NCBI GenBank assembly: GCA_036556965.1
Contig: DATBIO010000155.1
Span: forward strand, 1-16,210
DNA from: DATBIO01 sp036556965
GTDB lineage: Bacteria > Acidobacteriota > Vicinamibacteria > Fen-336
DNA: 16,210 nt
Direction: 5' to 3'
Shown: positions 1 through 6,497 of the stretch, one piece after another
How the letters are laid out: each line of letters starts with the position of its first letter
Numbering within the stretch: the first letter of the stretch is position 1
The notes under the pieces: generated by a model
Database searches by the model: none
What the model was told of the DNA's origin: nothing
The model's input: the letters and a program-made list of their open reading frames with translations, nothing else
Program-made: the position numbers and the translations under genes

Positions 1-24
1 AAGGACGCGGTGCGCGCTCACCGC

Positions 25-30
25 GGAGGG
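25..30 (+). promoter_or_regulatory. Shine-Dalgarno site for the small secreted protein
   Basis: GGAGGG lies seven bases before the ATG at 38. It is the clearest ribosome binding site in the window and fixes the start of the downstream gene, whose product then begins with a normal signal peptide. No promoter can be recognised in the 24 bases to its left. Confidence 0.7.
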
Positions 31-37
31 AAGCGAC

Positions 38-412
38 ATGAGGACTCGGGCCGCGGTGCTCCTGACGACGCTGGCCGTCTCTTCCGGCCCGGCCTGGGCC
101 GGACGGGTCAACCACTTCGAGACCACCGTCAACGCATCCACCCAGGAGGCCTACGGCAGCCTGGTGGACACCCGGCGCAGCACGGACACCGTCCAGTACA
201 TCGGCTGTGACCTGAACCTGGTGTTGGGCACCGTCACCGTGGCCTGTGCCGCCCGGAGCGTCACGTCGGCGCCGCTCTCGTGCTCGAGCACCGACCCCGA
301 GCTGGTGACGTTGGCGCAGGGCCTGACCGACAACGGCTACGTGCGCTTCCGCTGCGACGGGAGCACCCTGGTGTACCTGTTCGTCTCCAAGGGCTCGGCC
401 TGGCTCCCCTGA
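38..412 (+). CDS. Small secreted four-cysteine protein of unknown function
   Basis: Encodes 124 residues. The N-terminus has an Arg-containing start, a hydrophobic core at about residues 5-16 and a likely signal peptidase I site after the Ala-Trp-Ala at 19-21, so the product should be exported. The mature part is about 103 residues with no membrane segment and exactly four cysteines (C57, C70, C82, C106), enough for two disulfide bonds in the periplasm or outside the cell. It is rich in Ser, Thr and Val, which suggests a small beta-rich fold. The ATG has a good Shine-Dalgarno site, and the signal peptide supports both frame and start. I do not recognise a characterised family and assign no function. 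It lies upstream of the carboxylase operon, separated by a hairpin and a likely promoter, so it is probably a separate transcription unit. Confidence 0.8.
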   Translation: MRTRAAVLLTTLAVSSGPAWAGRVNHFETTVNASTQEAYGSLVDTRRSTDTVQYIGCDLNLVLGTVTVACAARSVTSAPLSCSSTDPELVTLAQGLTDNGYVRFRCDGSTLVYLFVSKGSAWLP

Positions 413-460
413 GCCGACGGGGGAAGCGGGGCGAAGAGCAGGGACAAGGAGTCTCCGGCG

Positions 461-492
461 CCCGCGCCCGGAGGGGCTCGCGCGGGCGCGGG
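461..492 (+). terminator. GC-rich hairpin downstream of the secreted-protein gene, possible terminator
   Basis: Bases 461-470 are perfectly complementary to 483-492, giving a 10-bp all-GC stem with a 12-base loop. It lies about 50 bases after the stop codon at 410-412 and before the next promoter, where a terminator would be expected. No T tract follows, so it is not a classical intrinsic terminator. It could be a Rho-assisted or 3'-end-protecting structure, or a by-product of the GC bias. Confidence 0.35.
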
Positions 493-531
493 GTTCGCTC
501 CCCTGCCTGAGGCCCAGGGCACCGCCTTGGT

Positions 532-560
532 TTGAGGCCGCCCGCACGGGCGGCTATCCT
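532..560 (+). promoter_or_regulatory. Candidate sigma70-type promoter with an inverted repeat in its spacer
   Basis: A -35-like TTGAGG (532-537) and a -10-like TATCCT (555-560) are separated by exactly 17 bases, each matching the sigma70 consensus at four of six positions. A perfect inverted repeat of 7 bp per arm (537-543 and 548-554, four-base loop GCAC) fills the spacer. It could be an operator or an RNA hairpin near the 5' end. Transcription would start near 567, about 40 bases before the carboxylase ATG at 605. This is the only promoter-like sequence I can see for the whole plus-strand operon. The evidence is sequence match only. Confidence 0.4.
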
Positions 561-604
561 TGCTCCTTCGCCCGCGCGCAGGGCGCGCGCCGGGGCGTGA
601 GCTG

Positions 605-2125
605 ATGCCCTCCTTCCGAAGAGTCCTCGTTGCCAACCGGGGCGAGATCGCCGTCCGCCTGATCCGCGCCTGCCGGGAGATGGGCCTCGTCCCCGTGTCC
701 GTCCACTCGGAGGCGGACGCGCGGGCCCTGCACGTGCGCATGGCCGACGCCTCGTACCTGCTCGGCCCGGCCCCTTCGCGCGAGTCCTACCTGCGGATCG
801 ACCGCGTCCTGGAAGCGGCCCGGGTCCTGGGCGCGGAGGCCGTGCACCCCGGCTACGGCTTCCTGGCCGAGAACGCGGCCTTCGCGCGCGCCTGCGAGGA
901 GGCCGGCCTGGTGTTCATCGGACCCCGCTCCGAGACCATGGCCCTCATGGGGGAGAAGACCTCGGCGCGGCGCCTGGCCACCGAGGCGGGGGTGCCCGTG
1001 GTGCCGGGGACCCTGGAGCCGCTCGCGGACCTGGCCGCCATCCGCGAGGAGGCGCGGCGGATCGGGTTCCCCGTGATGCTCAAGGCGGCCGCGGGGGGCG
1101 GCGGCAAGGGCCTGCGCCTCGTGGCAGACGAACAGGCCCTCGAGGCCGCGGCCGAGCGCGCGCGGAGCGAGGCGCTCTCCGCCTTCGGCGACGGCAGCCT
1201 GTACCTCGAGAAGGCCATCGACCGCCCGCGCCACATCGAGATCCAGGTGCTCGCCGACGAGCACGGCAACACGGTGCACCTCTTCGAGCGCGAGTGCTCC
1301 ATCCAGCGCCGGCACCAGAAGGTGGTGGAGGAGAGCCCGTCTCCCTTCGTGACCCCCGAGCTGCGCGCCCGCATGGGCGGGATGGCGGTGGCGCTCGCGC
1401 GCCGGGCCGGCTACGTGAACGCGGGCACCCTGGAGTTCCTGGTGGACGCCGCGCGCCAGCCCTACTTCCTGGAGATGAACACGCGGCTGCAGGTCGAGCA
1501 CCCGGTGACGGAGATGGTCACCGGGCTCGACCTCGTCAAGCTCCAGATCCGCGTGGCGCAGGGCGAGCGGCTGCCCTTCCGCCAGGAGGACCTCGCGCAG
1601 CGCGGGCACGCCATCGAGTGCCGCGTGTACGCGGAGGACCCCGAGCAGGGCTTCCTGCCCAGCCCCGGGCGCATCACCGCCCTGCGCACGCCCAGCGGCC
1701 CCGGCGTGCGGGACGACTCCGGCGTGGAGGAGGGGGCGGAGGTGCCCATCCACTACGACCCCATGGTCTCCAAGCTGGTGGCCTGGGGCCAGGACCGCGG
1801 GGAAGCCGTCGCGCGCCTCACCCGCGCCCTGCGCGAGTACCGCGTGCTGGGGATCCGCACCACGCTTCCGTTCTTCCGCCGGCTGATGCGGCACCCCGCC
1901 TTCCTGGCCGGGGAATACGACACCGCCTTCGTGGAGCGCTTCCTGGCCGAGCCGGCGTCCGCCGCGGAGGCGAACGGGAGCGCGCTGCTCCCCGCGGAGC
2001 TGGCGGCGGTGGCGGCGGCGGTGAGCGCCTATGCCGAGCGCCGGTCCGGCCGCCTGGCCTCGCCGGCGCCGGAGGCCGGCCCCTCGGCGTGGCGCCGCGC
2101 CGTGTGGAGCGACGCGGGGCGCTAG
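605..2125 (+). CDS. accC: Biotin carboxylase subunit of an acyl-CoA carboxylase (AccC/PccA type)
   Basis: 506 residues. It carboxylates the biotin of the carrier protein using ATP and bicarbonate, the first half-reaction of acetyl-, propionyl- or methylcrotonyl-CoA carboxylases, in the cytosol. The biotin carboxylase N-domain opens with ANRGEIAVRLIRACRE, followed by HPGYGFLAEN. The ATP-grasp domain has a glycine-rich loop after K160 and HQK with K239, equivalent to E. coli K159 and K238. EMNTRLQVEHP (E290, N292, R294) and ECRVYAEDP (R340) complete the active site. The protein runs about 55 residues past the E. coli enzyme (about 450), with an Ala/Glu-rich tail resembling the start of the linker in fused propionyl- or methylcrotonyl-CoA carboxylase alpha chains. 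The ATG at 605 places the start directly before the conserved N-domain. A TTG at 560 would add 15 unlikely residues. The stop overlaps the next start by one base. Confidence 0.93.
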   Translation: MPSFRRVLVANRGEIAVRLIRACREMGLVPVSVHSEADARALHVRMADASYLLGPAPSRESYLRIDRVLEAARVLGAEAVHPGYGFLAENAAFARACEEAGLVFIGPRSETMALMGEKTSARRLATEAGVPVVPGTLEPLADLAAIREEARRIGFPVMLKAAAGGGGKGLRLVADEQALEAAAERARSEALSAFGDGSLYLEKAIDRPRHIEIQVLADEHGNTVHLFERECSIQRRHQKVVEESPSPFVTPELRARMGGMAVALARRAGYVNAGTLEFLVDAARQPYFLEMNTRLQVEHPVTEMVTGLDLVKLQIRVAQGERLPFRQEDLAQRGHAIECRVYAEDPEQGFLPSPGRITALRTPSGPGVRDDSGVEEGAEVPIHYDPMVSKLVAWGQDRGEAVARLTRALREYRVLGIRTTLPFFRRLMRHPAFLAGEYDTAFVERFLAEPASAAEANGSALLPAELAAVAAAVSAYAERRSGRLASPAPEAGPSAWRRAVWSDAGR

Positions 2126-2619
2126 TGCGCTTCGAAGCCACCGTCGGCGAGCAGACGCTGCCCGTGGAGGTCCACGCGGACGCGGAGGGGTACCGCGTGC
2201 GCCTGGGCGACCGTGTTCTCGCCGTGCGCGTGGACGGCGACCGCGGCGGGTTCCTCACCCTCACCGTCGATGGAAAGGTCCACGAGCTGGGCGTCGAGAG
2301 CGAGGGCGGGGCCACCCTGGTCCATTTCCCCGAGCGCATCCTCCGCGTCGAGCTGGTGGACGCCACCTACGCGGGCGTGGGGGCCACGCGCAAGGGGCCG
2401 TCGGGCCCCGCGCGCGTCACCGCGCCCATGCCCGGCCGCATCGTGCGCGTGCTCGTCGAGCCCGGCCAGGAGGTGGCGGCCGGACAGGGCCTGCTCGTGA
2501 TGGAGGCCATGAAGATGGAGAACGAGCTGCGGGCGCCCCGCGCCGGACGGGTGGCCGAGGTGGCTGCCCGCGAGCGCGCGGCGGTGGAGACGGGCGCCCT
2601 GCTCGTGGTCCTGGAATAG
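2125..2619 (+). CDS. Biotin carboxyl carrier protein with an N-terminal BT-like domain
   Basis: 164 residues. It carries biotin between the carboxylase and a carboxyltransferase. The C-terminal biotinyl domain (about 95-164) has the biotinylation motif EAMKMEN with the acceptor lysine at K130, preceded by TAPMPGRIVRV and followed by LRAPRAGRVAEV. The extra thumb segment of AccB-type carriers is missing. The domain therefore resembles those of propionyl-CoA, methylcrotonyl-CoA and pyruvate carboxylases. Residues 1-80 form a run of short beta strands that could be the BT domain, which links carboxylase and carrier in fused alpha chains. The gene thus looks like the detached C-terminal half of a PccA-type alpha subunit. 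The GTG at 2125 overlaps the carboxylase TAG (TAGTG), implying translational coupling. The acyl-CoA substrate cannot be told from this pair alone. Confidence 0.88.
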   Translation: MRFEATVGEQTLPVEVHADAEGYRVRLGDRVLAVRVDGDRGGFLTLTVDGKVHELGVESEGGATLVHFPERILRVELVDATYAGVGATRKGPSGPARVTAPMPGRIVRVLVEPGQEVAAGQGLLVMEAMKMENELRAPRAGRVAEVAARERAAVETGALLVVLE

Positions 2620-2636
2620 AGCGCCCGCCCCGCGCC

Positions 2637-5600
2637 GTGGTCCGCCGCCCGCTCCGTTCCCTCCTCCTCCTCCTGCTCGTGGCGGCGGCCGCCGTGTTCG
2701 CGCTCCTGCGGGTTCCCCTGTGGTCGCAGCGCATGGTGGTGGCGCGTCTCCAGGAGTTCTTCGGGCGCACGGTCACGGTGGGCGCGCTGCGCTACGACGT
2801 CTTCCCGCGCCTGCGCATCACGGTGGACGACGTGCGCGTGGCCGGCGCCCAGCCGTCGGCCCTCCCCTTCCTGGAAGCGCGGCAGGTCGTCCTCGTTCCG
2901 CGCCTGCGCCCGCTGTGGGAGCGCCGGGCGCTGCTCGGGCGCCTGCACGTGGTGGGCCTGCGGCTGCGCGCCAACGTGCGGCCGGACGGCAGCCACGACC
3001 TGCCCGCCTTCGCCACCGGGGAGGCCGCCGGCCGCGAGGTGCGCGTGGACCGGCTGGTGGTGGAGGACGGCGCGCTCCTGTTCAACCACCAGCGCGTCCC
3101 CCTGGACGTGCAGTGGGAGGACGTCAGCGCGCGGCTCTTCGGGGGCCGCGCCGGCCTCCTCACCGGACGCTTCGGCATCGGCCGTGGCGAGGTCCGCTTC
3201 GGCGACGCGCCGCCCCTGGCCCTCTCGCTGGAGACGGAGCTGAGCCTGCGGGGGGCGCGCCTCTGGGTGACCGGGGCCCGCGTGCGCGCCCCGCGCACGG
3301 ACCTGCTGGCGGAGGGCGCGGTGGCGTGGGGCGACGCGGTGGAGGGCAGCTTCCACGTGCAGGGTGCCGTGGACCTGGGGGTGGTGGACGCCCACGTCAC
3401 CCGCACGGGGCTGGGACTGGCCGGCCACGGCCGCGCCGAGGGCACGCTGTCCGTGGGCGGGGGCGTTCACTTCGCGGGCACGGTCTCCGGGGAGGAGGGC
3501 GCCTTCGAGGGCGTGCCCGTGCCCCGCTTCTCCGGACAGGTGCGCTGGGACGAGGACGGCGTGCGCGTGCGCGACCTCGAGCTCGAAGCGCTGGGAGGCA
3601 CGGGCACCCTGCAGGTCCTCATCCCCCCCGGACGCGGGCGGGCCGAGCTGGAGGCCCAGTTCGCCGCCCTCGATGCCGAGGCGCTGGCCGCCCTCCTCTT
3701 CGACGTGGGCGCGGCCGGGCTCGGCGCCTCCGTGACGGGGGAGGCCGTGGTCTCCTGGCCCCGCGGCCACATCCGCCATCTCAGCGGCACCGCCCGCGCC
3801 GTCCTCGAGCCCGCGGGGGACGCGCGCACGCCCCTGCACGGCCAGCTCTCGTGGACGGCGCGGGACGGCGTGCAGCGGCTGGAGCCGGCGCTCCTGGCCA
3901 CGCCGGCCGGGAGCGCCTCGCTCAGCGGGGTCATCCAGGAGGACCGCCGCGCCGACCTCTCCGTGGACGCCGCCGCCACCGACCTGGCGGCGGCGGAGGA
4001 CGTGTTGACCCGTGTCCGGCGCGCGCTGGGGGCGGCGCAGGCCGAGCCGTTCGGGATGTCCGGCGCCGGCCGCTTCGAGGGCCGGTGGAGGGGCTCTCTC
4101 GGGGAGCCGGTATTCGAGGGCCGCTTCGCCGGCCAGGACATGCGCTATCGCGGCGTGAGCTGGGGCCGCGCGGAGTGGGCGGGCACCCTGACCACGAGCT
4201 CGCTGGCCTCGCGATCGCTCGTGCTGCGCAAGGAGGGGGCGGAGCTGTGGGTCGACGGACAGGCCGCCACGGGCGACTACGGCGCGGAGGACGCGCTCGA
4301 CGTGCGCGTCCGCCTCGTGCGCTGGCCGGCGGAGGACCTCGCGCGAGCGCTGGAGTGGGACGTGGACGTCTCGGGTCGCCTCACGGGCGAGGCCGAGGTC
4401 GCCGGGCGGCGGAGCGCGCCCCGCGGCAGCGCGCGCCTGCGCGGCGAAGGCCGCTGGCGCGGCGTCGCCTTCCAGGGCCTGGCCCTGTCCGCGGTGATGC
4501 GTGGGTCCATGCTGGAGGTCGCCGCCGGCCGCGCCGGCATCGGAGGGGGCGAGGTGCGCTTCCAGGGCGTCCTCGCGGAGTCCGGCGTCCTGGACGGGGT
4601 GGCCGAGCTCGCGGCGGTGCCGGTGGCGGTCCTCGTGGAGGCCACGCGGCCGGGCCTGGACGTCGCGGGCGAGCTGGGCGGCCGCCTCGTGCTGCAAGGC
4701 ACGGCCGCGCGTCCACGCGTGGTGGGCATGCTGCGCACGCCGGGCCTCCGGGTGCGCGGGGAGGAGGTGGGGGCCTGCCAGGCGGCGCTGCGCGGCGCGG
4801 GGGACGGGCAGGTCCACCTCGAGGGCGGGTGCCACTCGGAGCGGACCGACGTATCCCTCCGGGGAACGGTGGCGGCGGCGGCGCCCTACCACGCGGAGGT
4901 GGTGGTGACCGCGGGCTCGACCACCGTCTCGCCGCTCCTGCGCGCGGCGGGGGGCCGCCTGCCCGAGGGCGCGGAAGCCTCCGCCTCCGGAGAGGCGGCG
5001 TTGAGCGGGCCGCTCCTGGAGCCCGCGGGCTGGAACGGCACCGTGCGAGTGGACACGCTCGAGCTGAGGCTGCCGGACTTCAACCTGCGCAACCGCACCC
5101 CGCTGCGCGCCGGCCTGCGCGAGGGCACCCTCACCCTCGAGCCGGCCCAGGTCTACGGCGACGGCACCGACCTGAGCGTGGAGGGCGCCGTGCCCCTGGA
5201 GGCGGCGGGCGCGCTCGGCATCTCCCTCACCGGGGCCGCCGACGTGCGCGTCGTCTCCCTGTTGCTGCCGGAGGTGCGGGGCCGCGGCGCCGCGCGCCTG
5301 GCCGTGTCCCTGGCCGGCACCCCGCGCGAGCCGCGCATCGACGGCACCCTCTCCTCGGAGGGAGCCACCCTCCGCGTGCGCGGCTTCCCCCACGGCATCG
5401 AGGACGTGCGCGGCGAGGTCCGCTTCACGGAAGGCGCCGCCGAGTTCGTGGGCGTCCGCGCCACCGTGGGCGGCGGCCCCGTCGAGCTCGCGGGCGAGGG
5501 CACGTACGCGGGCGGACGCCTGCGCTCGTTCGACCTCCGGGCCCGCGGCACCGGCATGTCCCTGCGCTACCCCGAGGGCATGCGCAGCGTGGTGGACGCC

Positions 5601-6497
5601 GACCTGCGCGCCTTCGGCGACATGCAGAACCAGTGGCTCACGGGGACGGTGGACGTCCGCCACGCCGTCTGGTCGCAGCGCTACGACGTGGCCTCCGAGC
5701 TGCTGGCGGAGACGGCCCCGCGGGAGACCCCCGCCGCCGCGGCGGGCGTGCGGCTGGACGTCAAGGTCTCCGCCCCGGGCACGCTGCGCGTGGACAACAA
5801 CCTCGCCCAGCTCACCGCCCGCGCCGACTTCACCGTCCAGGGGACCACGGCCCAGCCGGTGGTCCTGGGGCGGGCGGAGATCGAGAAGGGACGCGTCTAC
5901 TTCCAGGGGAACACGTACGTGATCCGCCGCGGCGGGGTGGAGTTCGCCAACCCGCGCCGCCTGGACCCCCTCTTCGACATCGAGGCGGAGACGCGGGTGC
6001 GCTCCTACCGCATCACCCTGCGCATGAACGGCACCCTGCAGCGCGTCTACCCCACCCTGACCGCGGACCCCTACCTGAACACGGTGCAGATCCTGAGCCT
6101 GCTCGCGGGCGTGGACGAGGCCACCGTGGACAGCTACGCGACCACGGCCAGTCGCGACGTGGCCCAGGGGCGGCTGGCGGCGGCGGGCGCGGCCAGCCTG
6201 GCCGCCGGCCGCCTGTCGGAGGAGGTGGGCCTGGAGCGCGGGGCGGCCAAGCTCGGCCTCGACCGGTTCTCCATCGACCCCGCCATCGTCCGCGCCAACG
6301 TGGCCAACCCCACCGCGCGCATCACCCTGGGCAAGCGCGTGACGCCGGACCTCAACATCCTCTACTCCGTGGACCTCCGAGGCACGGAGGAGCGCCTGGT
6401 CTCGCTCGAGTACACGCTCTCCGACCGCCTGTCCGTCCTCCTGACCCGCGACAACACCGGCTTCGGCTTCGACCTGCGGGTGCGGCAGTCCCGGTGA
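2637..6497 (+). CDS. tamB: TamB-like translocation and assembly module protein (AsmA-like/DUF490 family)
   Basis: 1286 residues, close to E. coli TamB (1259). An N-terminal membrane anchor (about residues 7-25, a run of Leu, Val and Ala after Arg-Arg) is followed by a very long periplasmic region of repeating short beta strands. This fits the beta-taco groove of AsmA-like proteins that bridge the inner and outer membranes and carry phospholipids or assist beta-barrel assembly. The C-terminal TamB domain covers roughly 930-1286. Its recognisable stretches include YVIRRGGVEFANP (about 1095), LNTVQILSLLAGVDEATV, and LNILYSVDLRGTEERLVSLEYTLSDRLSV near the end. The GTG at 2637 lies 17 bases after the carrier-protein stop and gives a proper signal anchor, though no Shine-Dalgarno site is visible. 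The last four bases overlap the Omp85 gene, its expected outer-membrane partner. Confidence 0.88.
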   Translation: MVRRPLRSLLLLLLVAAAAVFALLRVPLWSQRMVVARLQEFFGRTVTVGALRYDVFPRLRITVDDVRVAGAQPSALPFLEARQVVLVPRLRPLWERRALLGRLHVVGLRLRANVRPDGSHDLPAFATGEAAGREVRVDRLVVEDGALLFNHQRVPLDVQWEDVSARLFGGRAGLLTGRFGIGRGEVRFGDAPPLALSLETELSLRGARLWVTGARVRAPRTDLLAEGAVAWGDAVEGSFHVQGAVDLGVVDAHVTRTGLGLAGHGRAEGTLSVGGGVHFAGTVSGEEGAFEGVPVPRFSGQVRWDEDGVRVRDLELEALGGTGTLQVLIPPGRGRAELEAQFAALDAEALAALLFDVGAAGLGASVTGEAVVSWPRGHIRHLSGTARAVLEPAGDARTPLHGQLSWTARDGVQRLEPALLATPAGSASLSGVIQEDRRADLSVDAAATDLAAAEDVLTRVRRALGAAQAEPFGMSGAGRFEGRWRGSLGEPVFEGRFAGQDMRYRGVSWGRAEWAGTLTTSSLASRSLVLRKEGAELWVDGQAATGDYGAEDALDVRVRLVRWPAEDLARALEWDVDVSGRLTGEAEVAGRRSAPRGSARLRGEGRWRGVAFQGLALSAVMRGSMLEVAAGRAGIGGGEVRFQGVLAESGVLDGVAELAAVPVAVLVEATRPGLDVAGELGGRLVLQGTAARPRVVGMLRTPGLRVRGEEVGACQAALRGAGDGQVHLEGGCHSERTDVSLRGTVAAAAPYHAEVVVTAGSTTVSPLLRAAGGRLPEGAEASASGEAALSGPLLEPAGWNGTVRVDTLELRLPDFNLRNRTPLRAGLREGTLTLEPAQVYGDGTDLSVEGAVPLEAAGALGISLTGAADVRVVSLLLPEVRGRGAARLAVSLAGTPREPRIDGTLSSEGATLRVRGFPHGIEDVRGEVRFTEGAAEFVGVRATVGGGPVELAGEGTYAGGRLRSFDLRARGTGMSLRYPEGMRSVVDADLRAFGDMQNQWLTGTVDVRHAVWSQRYDVASELLAETAPRETPAAAAGVRLDVKVSAPGTLRVDNNLAQLTARADFTVQGTTAQPVVLGRAEIEKGRVYFQGNTYVIRRGGVEFANPRRLDPLFDIEAETRVRSYRITLRMNGTLQRVYPTLTADPYLNTVQILSLLAGVDEATVDSYATTASRDVAQGRLAAAGAASLAAGRLSEEVGLERGAAKLGLDRFSIDPAIVRANVANPTARITLGKRVTPDLNILYSVDLRGTEERLVSLEYTLSDRLSVLLTRDNTGFGFDLRVRQSR

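Noticed and set aside
560..604. TTG at 560 as start of the biotin carboxylase
   Set aside because: It lies at the end of the -10-like element and would add 15 non-conserved residues. The ATG at 605 begins just before the conserved N-domain.
2031..2636. Upstream extension of the tamB frame into the carrier-protein gene
   Set aside because: The added residues are Arg/Gly/Pro-rich shadow of the carboxylase and carrier genes. The GTG at 2637 gives a normal membrane anchor.
2367..5663. 1098-codon open frame on the minus strand opposite tamB
   Set aside because: It is rich in Arg, Ala, His and Pro with no domain or signal peptide. The plus-strand frame gives a full TamB protein with anchor and C-terminal domain. 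Long antisense frames are expected at this GC content.
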